DNA of 64,000 bases, from contig NZ_CP099582.1 in NCBI RefSeq assembly GCF_024022995.1, forward strand, positions 1,725,054 to 1,789,053, given 5' to 3'. Origin of the DNA: Thermococcus aggregans. Its GTDB lineage: Archaea; Methanobacteriota_B; Thermococci; Thermococcales; Thermococcaceae. The notes below the pieces were generated by a model, which worked only from the letters and a program-made list of their open reading frames with translations, ran no database searches and was not told where the DNA came from. The position numbers and the translations under genes are program-made. This document shows, piece after piece, positions 32,914 through 41,932 of this stretch. Numbering within the stretch: position 1 is the first letter of the stretch; each line of letters starts with the position of its first letter.

Positions 32914-33282
32914 AGTGTTACGGTACTGGGCAGATACCTTTCGAATAACTCAATTATATCAACCAAGCATTAAATCGAATAATGGACTAAACAAGGGCAA
33001 AATATTTCTCTGTTTTTTAATTGCCAGAAGTTTTGGTTAGCAAATTCTTTTACTGCCACGATTTTCTCTCTAATGAGATTTTAGGTGGTAGGGCGCCTAA
33101 AACGAAGAATTGTTTGGTTAGTCATTCTCCAAGATTTTCATTTTTATCTGAAGTGTTGCCCAAGTTAGACCGACTTCCACACCCTATAGTTTGAGCCCCC
33201 CACTACTTGTCTCAACAGTATCCGAAAGGTCTACACAACTCTTTTAAAATGCTCTTAGATATTGTGCTCGGTGGTGAGGGTT
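32914..33282. other. Intergenic region between fru operon and ABCE1, with possible IS end
   Basis: About 370 bases without a supported gene. TTTTAGG and CCTAAAA around 33081-33104 form a hairpin with a 7-bp stem (TTTTAGG-TGGTAGGGCG-CCTAAAA). At 33200-33214 the minus strand reads GGATACTGTTGAGACAA, similar to the end of the IS6 remnant near 6476. The ABCE1 promoter has TATA CTTTTAAAATG at about 33241-33251. Confidence 0.45.
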
Positions 33283-35058
33283 ATGAGGATCGCGGTCATC
33301 GATTACGATAAGTGCAATCCGGACAAGTGTGGGCACTTCTTGTGTGAGAGGGTTTGTCCAGTGAACAGAATGGGCGGAGAAGCTATAGTTATCGACGAGG
33401 ACAACTACAAGCCTGTTATCCAAGAGGCGAGCTGTACCGGTTGTGGGATATGTGTGCACAAGTGTCCGTTCAAGGCGATAACGATAGTTAACCTTCCCGA
33501 GGAGCTGAAAGAAGGCTGTGTGCACAGATATGGAGTTAACGGCTTCGCCCTTTACAGATTGCCAGTCCTCAAGGAGGGAATGGTTGTTGGTATCTTGGGT
33601 CCAAACGGTACTGGTAAGACAACCGCGGTTAAGATACTCTCCGGGGAAATGATTCCCAACCTCTGCGGGTCAAATGACAGCTGGGAGAATGTCATAAGGA
33701 TGTTCAGGGGGAATGAGCTCCAGAACTACTTTGAGAGGCTTAAAGAAGGCAATGTAAAGAAAGTGGTTAAGCCCCAATACGTTGATTTAATCCCCAAAGT
33801 CGTTAAAGGAAAGGTAAGGGATTTGCTCAAAAGAGCTGACGAGAGAGGAATACTGGATAAGCTCGTTGAAGAGCTCGAACTTTCAAATATCTTGGATAGA
33901 GAGATTCAGCATTTAAGTGGTGGTGAACTGCAGAGGGTAGCGATAGCAGCGGCTATAGCCAGGGATGCGGATTTCTACTTCTTTGATGAACCATCATCAT
34001 ACCTCGACATAAGGCAAAGGCTCAAAGTTGCCAAAGCCATTAGAAAGCTGGCAGAAGAAGGGAAGTCCGTTGTAGTTGTTGAGCACGACTTGGCAGTTCT
34101 GGATTATCTTAGCGACATTATACACATAGTCTATGGTAAGCCCGGTGCTTACGGTATTTTCTCTATGCCAAAAGGGACAAGAGTTGGTATAAATGCCTTC
34201 TTGGAAGGTTATCTCCCCGAGGAAAACGTCAGATTCAGGCCGTACCAAATAAGGTTTACAAAGCTTAGTGAGAGGCACAGCCAGGCTGGAGACGTTCTGG
34301 TGGAGTATCCAAGGCTTGTAAAGGACTATGGAAGCTTTAGGCTTGAAGCCGAAGGAGGAACACTATACAGGGGAGAAGTTGTAAGCATAGTGGGACCCAA
34401 CGGTATAGGTAAGACTACTTTTGTGAAAATGCTTGCCGGCGTTGAGGAACCGACAGAAGGAAAAGTCGAGTGGGAGCTTAGGGTAAGCTACAAGCCGCAG
34501 TACATAAAAGCCGACTACGAGGGAACGGTCTATGAGCTTTTAAGCAAAATCGATGCGGCAAAACTCATGAGCAACTTCTACAAAACCGAGCTTCTTAACC
34601 CCTTGGGCATCCCCGACCTCTATGACAGAGCAGTAAATGACTTAAGTGGTGGTGAACTGCAGAGGGTAGCAATAGCAGCCTGTCTTTTAAGGGATGCCGA
34701 CTTGTATCTTCTAGACGAGCCTTCAGCTTATCTTGATGTTGAGCAGCGCCTGGCCGTTTCAAGGGCAATAAGACATCTAATGGAAAAGAACGAGAAAACC
34801 GCGCTCGTAGTTGAGCACGACGTGCTGATGATTGACTACATAAGCGATCGCATAATGGTCTTCGAGGGTGAGCCAGGAAAGTACGGTAGGGCTTTACCTC
34901 CAATGGGGATGAGAGAAGGAATGAACAGGTTCCTGGCAAACGTGGGCATAACCTTCAGAAGAGACCCTGACACAGGAAGGCCAAGAGCAAACAAAGAGGG
35001 AAGCGTTAAGGACAGGGAGCAAAAGGAAATAGGGGAATACTATTACGTGAGCGAGTAG
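33283..35058 (+). CDS. ABCE1 ribosome-recycling ATPase (RNase L inhibitor homologue)
   Basis: 591 residues from ATG 33283 with GGTGAGGGTT upstream. N-terminal Fe-S domain: CNPDKCGHFLCERVCP and CTGCGICVHKCPF, for two [4Fe-4S] clusters. Two ABC ATPase domains follow: GPNGTGKTT with LSGGELQRVAIAAAI, then GPNGIGKTT with a second LSGGELQRVAIAACL. It splits 70S ribosomes after termination in archaea. Full length, no oddities. Confidence 0.95.
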   Translation: MRIAVIDYDKCNPDKCGHFLCERVCPVNRMGGEAIVIDEDNYKPVIQEASCTGCGICVHKCPFKAITIVNLPEELKEGCVHRYGVNGFALYRLPVLKEGMVVGILGPNGTGKTTAVKILSGEMIPNLCGSNDSWENVIRMFRGNELQNYFERLKEGNVKKVVKPQYVDLIPKVVKGKVRDLLKRADERGILDKLVEELELSNILDREIQHLSGGELQRVAIAAAIARDADFYFFDEPSSYLDIRQRLKVAKAIRKLAEEGKSVVVVEHDLAVLDYLSDIIHIVYGKPGAYGIFSMPKGTRVGINAFLEGYLPEENVRFRPYQIRFTKLSERHSQAGDVLVEYPRLVKDYGSFRLEAEGGTLYRGEVVSIVGPNGIGKTTFVKMLAGVEEPTEGKVEWELRVSYKPQYIKADYEGTVYELLSKIDAAKLMSNFYKTELLNPLGIPDLYDRAVNDLSGGELQRVAIAACLLRDADLYLLDEPSAYLDVEQRLAVSRAIRHLMEKNEKTALVVEHDVLMIDYISDRIMVFEGEPGKYGRALPPMGMREGMNRFLANVGITFRRDPDTGRPRANKEGSVKDREQKEIGEYYYVSE

Positions 35059-35084
35059 CCGAAGATTTTTCGTATCACGTTTAG

Positions 35085-35128
35085 GTTTTTGTTTTTTGCT
35101 TTTAATCGTTTTTGAGGGTTTCTTTTTG
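35085..35128 (+). terminator. T-rich terminator after ABCE1
   Basis: Several T-runs (GGTTTTTGTTTTTTGCTTTT, then CGTTTTTG and TTTCTTTTTG) begin 27 bases after the ABCE1 stop. Archaeal RNA polymerase terminates at such oligo-T tracts. Confidence 0.55.
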
Positions 35129-35542
35129 AATTTTGAACTTTAAACTCGGTTTGGAAATCTTTAGTAACTAAAAGTTGCTATCTAACAAAGAGTTGCAAAA
35201 TCTAATGAATTTTGTAACGAAATTTTTTTCGGAGTTTTGAACGGAGCAAATTTAGGGGTTCTTTTGTATGCTCTCCTCATGGAGGTTGGATCTTTTTCTT
35301 TTTAATTCGTTTTTAGGGGTTTATTTTTGGTTTAATTTGTTGTTCTTGCTCTGGGAATCTCGTGTATATGGTTGTGCATGAGAAAATTAGCAAAGTTTCA
35401 CGCGATTTGTTCTGTGAAAATACATTCTTTGGGCTTTGATTAAAGGTATGGGAAGGCTTCTTTAACGACCCTTTGTCGAAAGGCTTATAATATTCAAGCT
35501 CTCTAATAGGTTTACAAGAGATTTGGGAGAAAATTCGCCCCT
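35129..35542 (+). promoter_or_regulatory. CRISPR leader with promoter
   Basis: About 410 AT-rich bases directly before the first repeat with no ORF of note. A strong BRE/TATA, CGAAAGGCTTATAATATT (35478-35495), would start transcription near 35515, about 28 bases before repeat 1. The leader side is also shown by the degenerate repeat at the opposite end of the array. Confidence 0.7.
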
Positions 35543-37476
35543 GTTCCAATAAGACTTTAAAAGAATTGAAAGCTCTCGAAAATTATACTCATCAAATACG
35601 GAACAAGGAGGTTCCAATAAGACTTTAAAAGAATTGAAAGTCGCTTTAATTTTTTTATAATGCTCTGTCGCTTCCTCGGTTCCAATAAGACTTTAAAAGA
35701 ATTGAAAGTTCTAATAGTAGTTCTGCATCTTTGCGAGTGTATCCGTAGTTCCAATAAGACTTTAAAAGAATTGAAAGTTTCCGAGCACATATACCATGAG
35801 TGCCAAAACAATGATGAGTTCCAATAAGACTTTAAAAGAATTGAAAGACTCCAAAACGGTTTATGGTAACATTTGAAGTGAAATGTTCCAATAAGACTTT
35901 AAAAGAATTGAAAGTCAATAAAGCTCAACTGTTCTCCGAAAAACTTCATCTGTTCCAATAAGACTTTAAAAGAATTGAAAGTGGAGGCCTTAAGATAGGG
36001 TAAAAACCTTGAATCTTGTTCCAATAAGACTTTAAAAGAATTGAAAGACGTATTGGAGGTTATCACCAGAGCTGGCGTCGGATGCGTTCCAATAAGACTT
36101 TAAAAGAATTGAAAGCTAAAATAAGCTTAAAATTCGATTATGAAAACAGATTGTTCCAATAAGACTTTAAAAGAATTGAAAGACCATGTCGAGGATAAAT
36201 GGAGGCAGATTAACATGAAGGTTCCAATAAGACTTTAAAAGAATTGAAAGTCTGCAACGCCAAGCAGAACAGCTGGATCGAGCGCAACGTTCCAATAAGA
36301 CTTTAAAAGAATTGAAAGTAATATTCACCTTTAGTCACTTTCACCACCTTTTAATGTTCCAATAAGACTTTAAAAGAATTGAAAGTGTTAATCCCGATAG
36401 CTTCTTCCTCATCGATATCATAGTTCCAATAAGACTTTAAAAGAATTGAAAGAAGAGAATATGCTAAGGTTAGGGCGTTCGTTGATAAGTTCCAATAAGA
36501 CTTTAAAAGAATTGAAAGATCTGGTCGCCGACGGTGAAGGCTGCTCCCAAGACCGTTCCAATAAGACTTTAAAAGAATTGAAAGACCATTTTCACTGTGA
36601 AGTTCTGCAGGAACGCATTGGTGTTCCAATAAGACTTTAAAAGAATTGAAAGAATAGGAATAAATGGAAAGTTAAGCTGATAGTTAGCGTAGTTCCAATA
36701 AGACTTTAAAAGAATTGAAAGGTGGCAATAAACCAGTTCGTTAGCGTCGACACTACAGGTTCCAATAAGACTTTAAAAGAATTGAAAGCTGTACTGCTTA
36801 GGGAGCTCAACATAACCCACCATTTAGTTCCAATAAGACTTTAAAAGAATTGAAAGTCGTGTCTTTGGTACGTGTATCAATAACTTCAAAATGTGTTCCA
36901 ATAAGACTTTAAAAGAATTGAAAGATGAAGAATATCCCCAAATATGTTACAGATGGCCCTGAGTTCCAATAAGACTTTAAAAGAATTGAAAGCTTTAACC
37001 CACACTACTGCACTCTTGTTTACCTCGTCCCACGTTCCAATAAGACTTTAAAAGAATTGAAAGTATTCCTCTGCCCCAAACTCTGGGGTTGGCTCCTGCT
37101 CCGTTCCAGTTCCAATAAGACTTTAAAAGAATTGAAAGAAAACTTGAGCTTTTACCAGACGCGGTGAATTTTGTCGGTTCCAATAAGACTTTAAAAGAAT
37201 TGAAAGAAAGCGGGGGCGCCCCTCCTCAAGAGTGAACCCAAAGGCGTTCCAATAAGACTTTAAAAGAATTGAAAGTGGGAAGGCATGGAAAAACCGTCCA
37301 AGAAGCTATTGGTTCCAATAAGACTTTAAAAGAATTGAAAGCAGCCAAACGGGTTATTATGCCCCATAAACGCATTGAGTTCCAATAAGACTTTAAAAGA
37401 ATTGAAAGGTCAGGGTAGCGGGCACAATCGAGCCGTTCTCAAGCTGGTTCCAATAAGACCTTAGAAAAAATTAAAA
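35543..37476 (+). CRISPR. CRISPR array, 29 repeats of 30 bp, 28 spacers
   Basis: The repeat begins GTTCCAATAAGACTTT and ends AAAAGAATTGAAAG. I count starts at 35543, 35611, 35679, 35748, 35818, 35885, 35952, 36018, 36086, 36153, 36221, 36289, 36356, 36423, 36489, 36555, 36623, 36692, 36759, 36827, 36895, 36963, 37034, 37109, 37177, 37246, 37312, 37379 and 37447. The last is degenerate (GACCTTAGAAAAAATT), marking the leader-distal end. Spacers are 36-41 bp except one of 45 bp before 37109. The repeat type is the Thermococcales GTTCCAATAAGAC family. There are no cas genes in the window, so the array depends on a remote locus. Confidence 0.97.
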
Positions 37477-37478
37477 AC

Positions 37479-38450
37479 CTACTTCTGGGCAACTTTGTTA
37501 ATGAGCCTCAGGATATAAGTGTTCTCCTCGACGGTTGTTGCTCCCCTGTTTCTTGGGAGGCCCAACTCAAGGGTAGCTTTAATTCCATGAGCCTTCAGAA
37601 AGTCGTGAGCCTTTGTCTCTGTCATTCCATATTCGTTCTTCTTTATCAGCCCATAGACCGTTGGTCCCCAGGAGCTCTGCCCACAGCCATAGGTGTTTTC
37701 CTGCAAAAACTCCATGATGAGCTTAACGTCTTCTCTAAACTCTCCACCTTGATACTCCTCAAAATGCTTCCCCACGAGTTTTTGAATTTCGCTTAGATGC
37801 CTCCCAAATTCCTCGATGTTTCTTTCCTTTAATGCCGGCAACAACCCTAGAAGAATCCTGTGGGAAATCTTTTCAGCTATACTGTTTTCTCCTTTTACGC
37901 TCTGCATTATCGGTTTTTCCTCCTCCTCGTCAAAGCCTCTCTTAGCATGAGGAATTATCAAAAGAAATGCCCAGTCCTCGGGGAAGTCCTCTCTTACGAT
38001 CAAGGGCGGAATACCATCCTTAACTCCGCCGTCTATTACGAAACCGCCGTATTTAAAGGCATAAATCCCGGCCCCTGAATTTTTTCCTCTGCCGAGAAGA
38101 GAAGCGAGTTCTTCAATCTCAATTTTAACTGAACTGAGTCTTGCTATTCCCACACCTACGGCAAGGGCTAGCTGGGTGGTGGATCCCAGCCCGATGTGCC
38201 TTGGAATGGCGTTCTCAACTTCAATCAGGTAATTAAACCCTGTTGTAAACTTCTGGTTCATCTTGTTAACAACGTAGCGTATGGTTTTCTCGTCCTCTTC
38301 GTTGGCCCGTATTTCAAGCTTATCGTGGGGCATAATCCTTATTCTATACCCCCCATCAAGGGCGACCCCAAGGGATCCAAAACGCCTCCCTAGTGATCCA
38401 GAAGGGTCTATTAGGCCTAAGTGTAACCTCTTCGGCGTCTCGATTAGCAT
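37479..38450 (-). CDS. Beta-ribofuranosylaminobenzene 5'-phosphate (beta-RFAP) synthase
   Basis: 323 residues, GHMP-kinase-like fold. MLIETPKRLHLGLIDPSG and the glycine-rich PRHIGLGSTTQLALAVG are the family marks, with YGCGQSSWGPTVYGL near the C-terminus. It condenses PRPP with p-hydroxybenzoate or p-aminobenzoate in methanopterin-type cofactor synthesis. The divergent neighbour is a dihydropteroate synthase homologue, so the pair probably makes the modified pterin one-carbon carrier of Thermococcales. Its stop lies 2 bases from the last CRISPR repeat. Confidence 0.85.
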   Translation of the reverse strand: MLIETPKRLHLGLIDPSGSLGRRFGSLGVALDGGYRIRIMPHDKLEIRANEEDEKTIRYVVNKMNQKFTTGFNYLIEVENAIPRHIGLGSTTQLALAVGVGIARLSSVKIEIEELASLLGRGKNSGAGIYAFKYGGFVIDGGVKDGIPPLIVREDFPEDWAFLLIIPHAKRGFDEEEEKPIMQSVKGENSIAEKISHRILLGLLPALKERNIEEFGRHLSEIQKLVGKHFEEYQGGEFREDVKLIMEFLQENTYGCGQSSWGPTVYGLIKKNEYGMTETKAHDFLKAHGIKATLELGLPRNRGATTVEENTYILRLINKVAQK

Positions 38451-38504
38451 TTTCTCACCCCAAATTTTTATAGTGTAAGCATTAAAACACTTTTCGGTGA
38501 GAGC

Positions 38505-39338
38505 ATGAGATTTACTGGAGTGCCATTAGATGAACCAAAAATTATGGGAGTTATCAACGTTTCTCCGGAGAGCTTCTTTAAAGGAAGCGTTAAACAAAAT
38601 GAAGAAGAGCTGATAGAAACTGCAATCCAAATGGTAAACGAAGGAGCTTCTTTTATAGATGTTGGGGCGAAATCTACCGCTCCTTACTTGGAAACTCAGA
38701 TACCCATAGAGGAAGAAATCAGGAGGGCAGTATGGGCAATAAGCACGATCAGAGAGCATGTCAACGTTCCTATAAGTATAGATACAACAAACGCGAAGGT
38801 GGCTGAAGAAGCCATTAAGGCTGGAGCTGATATTATAAACGATGTAACCGGCCTCAAAGGAGACCCCAACATGGCGAGAGTTGCCAGAGAATACGATGTC
38901 CCAGTTATAGTTTGCGCCCATAAAGAAGTTAGGAACTTTACAGATCCAATCCACAAAGTCATTGAAGCTCTCAAGGAGAGTCTCCAGATTGCATATAAAA
39001 ATGACATTGAGAAAAATAAGATAGCAATTGATCCAGCGATTGGATTTCTAAGACCTCAATACCCTCCATGGTACGAGTGGGACTCAAAAGTCATCGCAAA
39101 TCTGAACTTACTAAAGGTTTTTGGGCTACCTATTTTGGTAGGGGTATCAAGAAAGTCATTTGTAGGAGCCATAACTGGAAGAAAAGACCCGCTGGAGAGA
39201 TTAGCAGGCAGCTTAGCTGCTACCGCCATTGCAGTATGGAACGGAGCCAACATCATAAGGACTCATGACGTTAAAGAGACTCTTGATGCCATAAAGGTGG
39301 CAAACTTCATAAGAAAATTTAGAGAGTTTAGAGGGTAA
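38505..39338 (+). CDS. Dihydropteroate synthase homologue
   Basis: 277 residues. TIM-barrel motifs IMGVINVSPESFF, GASFIDVGAKSTAP, ISIDTTNAKVAEEAIKAG and INDVTGLKGD match FolP. GGTGAGAGC precedes the ATG. Bacterial DHPS has GGxSTRPG at the second motif; here it reads GAKSTAPYL, as in archaeal homologues, which implies a different pterin-aryl substrate (probably beta-RFA-P). It shares a divergent promoter with beta-RFAP synthase and overlaps the amidotransferase by 11 bases at its end. Confidence 0.85.
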   Translation: MRFTGVPLDEPKIMGVINVSPESFFKGSVKQNEEELIETAIQMVNEGASFIDVGAKSTAPYLETQIPIEEEIRRAVWAISTIREHVNVPISIDTTNAKVAEEAIKAGADIINDVTGLKGDPNMARVAREYDVPVIVCAHKEVRNFTDPIHKVIEALKESLQIAYKNDIEKNKIAIDPAIGFLRPQYPPWYEWDSKVIANLNLLKVFGLPILVGVSRKSFVGAITGRKDPLERLAGSLAATAIAVWNGANIIRTHDVKETLDAIKVANFIRKFREFRG

Positions 39339-40122
39339 GCTCCTTCGCCCCAAATTCTTTTCTTCCCAAGTCCATGTCAACATAAAACGCCTTTCTGTTC
39401 GGAATTTCCTGGAAGGGGAGGGATGAGTACTGTTCAAACGTTGACGATACAACTGCAAAGAGGTCTTTCGTCTCAAGTTTTAAAAGGCGAGAGTATCTCT
39501 TGTGTAAGGTGTCTTTTTCTCTCTCCTCGACCATGTAAGCTGTTACAAAAGCTTTGACTTCATTTGGAGCTGTGAAAAGAGTTCCTGTGTTGAGTGTGGT
39601 TTTAACGGTTGGAAGGGCTTCTTTAAAGGTGTTAAGGACTTCCTCTTCACCAAAAGAGGACAGTCTTTTCAGCAGGTAGAGGCCAAACACGTAGCTATCA
39701 GATGCATCTTTAAGTTTTTCTTCCCTAAACCCTGCCATTTTTATAATTTCGTCCTTCTTTAGGTCGCCGTTGTGGTAAAACCAAAACGTAAAGCCTTCTG
39801 GAGAGGAATATGAGAACGGCTGGGTATTGAAGATGTTAACACTTCCTTGACTTGCAGCTCTTGTATGGGCTAAGAGGACTCCGAAGCCTTTTAAAGATCC
39901 CAAAAGACTTTCAACTCCCTCTTTGTCCTCAAAAATAGGCTTAGTCGTCTTGTAATGTTCAATTTTGCCTTCTGACATCCAGATAAATCCCCAGCCATCC
40001 TTATGAGAAGGACTTTTTCCCAGTGCCACCTTATAGGGATCGTGTTTTGATGAGTTTACTAGGGCGTTTACAAGTTCTACCATCGATTCTCCATTTCCAG
40101 CCGCAAACAGTACCCTGCACAT
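39328..40122 (-). CDS. Class II glutamine amidotransferase-like protein
   Basis: 264 residues from ATG 40122 (MCRVLF), with GGTGGA upstream. This start exposes Cys2 as the Ntn nucleophile after Met removal. HKDGWGFIWM, LLAHTRAASQG and FWFYHNGDL match the class II glutaminase domain (YafJ/EgtC-like). No synthase domain is attached, so the acceptor is unknown. The proteins of this family often act alone or with a separate subunit. Confidence 0.8.
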   Translation of the reverse strand: MCRVLFAAGNGESMVELVNALVNSSKHDPYKVALGKSPSHKDGWGFIWMSEGKIEHYKTTKPIFEDKEGVESLLGSLKGFGVLLAHTRAASQGSVNIFNTQPFSYSSPEGFTFWFYHNGDLKKDEIIKMAGFREEKLKDASDSYVFGLYLLKRLSSFGEEEVLNTFKEALPTVKTTLNTGTLFTAPNEVKAFVTAYMVEEREKDTLHKRYSRLLKLETKDLFAVVSSTFEQYSSLPFQEIPNRKAFYVDMDLGRKEFGAKELTL

Positions 40123-40178
40123 TTTATCCACCAAACTTTTTTAGGCAGCGTAGTTTAAAAAGGTTGGAGGCTTCGGAA

Positions 40179-40907
40179 ATGATGCTAAGACTGTTAAAAA
40201 AGAGAGCTTTGAAAGCAATGGAGGAGGATTTTAAGCTGGTAGACTTCTTCTTCGCCCTACCTTATACTTACGTTGTTATTGAGGGAGAAAAGGGAAAAGC
40301 GGTGGGATTAGTCATGACGCTTCCAGAGGAGATTAACGAGTACAAAAACACGATCACAGGGGCGAGCTTGAGAGGGTTTATAGAAAAGGCTGACAGCCTC
40401 AACATCATAGAACGAACTCTTGGCCTTGCGGCAATAAATGCAGTTTCTCAGTATTACTTAGAGGTAGATGCGGAAAGAAACGTTTTGGACTTAGTAGAGG
40501 AAGAAAAAGTCGCGGTCATAGGGAACATGCTCCCTCTAGTCCAAGCTTTGCGTGAAAAAGGCAAGGAAGTGTTTGTGTTCGAGAGGAACCCTAAACTTTG
40601 GGACAGAGAGACCTTGAGTGATGCCCTTGAATATGTCCTCCTCCCGGAGATGGAAGCGGTAATAGTCAGCGGCTCGGCTCTGCTAAACTGCACAATTGAT
40701 ATGATAGTGGAGAGAAGTAACAAGGCAAAAAAGATAATTCTCGTTGGAGCAACGGCTCAAGGGTTACCTGAGTTCTTTAAGGGGACGGGAGTTACACATC
40801 TCGCTTCCGTAAAGGTTGAAAATGTCGAGAAAGCCATTATAAGCCTGAAGCTTGGAAGTTTTAGGGGGTTTGGGGAGCAAAGCAAAAAGTACGTTATTGA
40901 AGTTTAA
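40179..40907 (+). CDS. DUF4213/DUF364 putative heavy-metal-chelating protein
   Basis: 242 residues from ATG 40179 (a second ATG follows at 40182); GGAGG lies eight bases upstream and TATA GTTTAAAAAGG before that. The N-terminal part (VDFFFALPYTYVVIEG) is DUF4213-like with an enolase-N-like fold. The C-terminal Rossmann-like DUF364 has VAVIGNMLPLVQALREKG, VIVSGSALLNCTID and IILVGATAQGLPEFF. The family is proposed to bind metals. A deleted copy lies at 2727-2890. Followed 12 bases later by the PD-(D/E)XK-like gene. Confidence 0.8.
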   Translation: MMLRLLKKRALKAMEEDFKLVDFFFALPYTYVVIEGEKGKAVGLVMTLPEEINEYKNTITGASLRGFIEKADSLNIIERTLGLAAINAVSQYYLEVDAERNVLDLVEEEKVAVIGNMLPLVQALREKGKEVFVFERNPKLWDRETLSDALEYVLLPEMEAVIVSGSALLNCTIDMIVERSNKAKKIILVGATAQGLPEFFKGTGVTHLASVKVENVEKAIISLKLGSFRGFGEQSKKYVIEV

Positions 40908-40919
40908 CGGGTGTGAGAG

Positions 40920-41792
40920 ATGTTTGAAATCCAGAAGGCTATAATAAGCACTCTCAAGAAAGTTCGGGAGCATAGGCTGCTCTATGAGAGAAACGAGGAA
41001 GCCGTGAAGCAGCATTTAATAGGCGAGATTTTTCAGGCTTTAGGATGGGACTGGGAAGACCCAAAAGAAGTAAGGCCTGAAGAACGAACGGAAGAGGGAA
41101 GGGCAGATTATGCTCTCGTTCTCGACGGAAAGGTAGTTGCCTATTTGGAAGCCAAAAACTTAAGCGTGAACGTTTTGAGAAGTGAAAAGCCTTTAAGACA
41201 GCTTGCCAAGTACTGCTTTTCTCAAGGGGTCAAGTACGGCATTTTAACAAACGGTATCCAGTGGAAGATAGTGAAAGCCTTTGAAGAGAACTCAACCTTA
41301 GAAGATAGGGTTCTCCTGAAAATAGACCTCTTCAATGAGCCCATCGAAAAGAGCTCTCTAAAACTCAGCTTTCTTTCAAAGGACAAAATAGCCTCGCTGG
41401 AAGAATACGCGAGTCAGCTAAAAGCTTTCGCGTGGGGGTTTGAGATGCTGAGGACAAAGGGATATTCAAGAGAAACCCTCATATCGTATCTAACGAGCAC
41501 CATAAAGCCGAGCTTTTTCCTTTTGGAGCATCTAAATGGTAATGAGATTCCCCAGGCTCTTTATGTGTACGACAGCGAATGGAAAGTCCTCCCCTTAATC
41601 GAAAAGAGCATGAAAGGTGTTTTGCTTTCCCTGCTGTTATACCTAGCGGAAAAAGCTGAAGGGAAAGAAAAAACCGAGTTGATAGAGGCGTATCGCCATT
41701 TAAGGGGAGTCCGGCTGGATAGAGAAAAGATACTGTTTCTCCTCAAGGGGTTAGAAAAAGAGAAAGGTATTAAGATAGGAATTGAGATTTAA
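40920..41792 (+). CDS. Type I restriction R-subunit N-terminal (HSDR_N)-like protein
   Basis: 290 residues. A PD-(D/E)XK-like core is visible: EEGRADYALVLDGKVVAYLE then AKNL, giving D-(x)n-E-x-K, followed by KYGILTNGIQWKI. This matches the HSDR_N/COG4748 type, which acts as a nuclease domain in several contexts. The rest (from about residue 150) is helical and unknown. No methylase or specificity subunit is nearby, so it is not a complete restriction system. Confidence 0.75.
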   Translation: MFEIQKAIISTLKKVREHRLLYERNEEAVKQHLIGEIFQALGWDWEDPKEVRPEERTEEGRADYALVLDGKVVAYLEAKNLSVNVLRSEKPLRQLAKYCFSQGVKYGILTNGIQWKIVKAFEENSTLEDRVLLKIDLFNEPIEKSSLKLSFLSKDKIASLEEYASQLKAFAWGFEMLRTKGYSRETLISYLTSTIKPSFFLLEHLNGNEIPQALYVYDSEWKVLPLIEKSMKGVLLSLLLYLAEKAEGKEKTELIEAYRHLRGVRLDREKILFLLKGLEKEKGIKIGIEI

Positions 41793-41932
41793 GGCTTTTC
41801 AAAGAGCCACAGCACGGTATTGAGGAGCCTCTTTGCCTACTGTCCTCCTCTCCATCCTGAAGGGTGAAACCATTAAAAGGAAGATCCAAAAATTATAAAT
41901 TCCCCAAAAGGAACTTAGAGTGAGGGAGAGCT
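41793..41932. other. Intergenic region with GC-rich hairpin
   Basis: CAAAGAG (41807-41813) pairs with CTCTTTG (41828-41834), a 7-bp stem in a locally GC-rich stretch. The minus strand also has an 18-codon ORF (MERRTVGKEAPQYRAVAL) resembling a transposon TnpB tail, too short to call. TATA AAAATTATAAATT at about 41888-41899 serves the epimerase gene. Confidence 0.35.

Noticed and set aside
35557-37183. Several ORFs across the repeat array
   Set aside because: They are read through CRISPR repeats (recurring SNKTLKELK or LSILLKSYWN units) and are not genes.
40920-41792. Restriction-modification system
   Set aside because: Only an HSDR_N-like protein is present, with no methylase, specificity subunit or helicase domain nearby.
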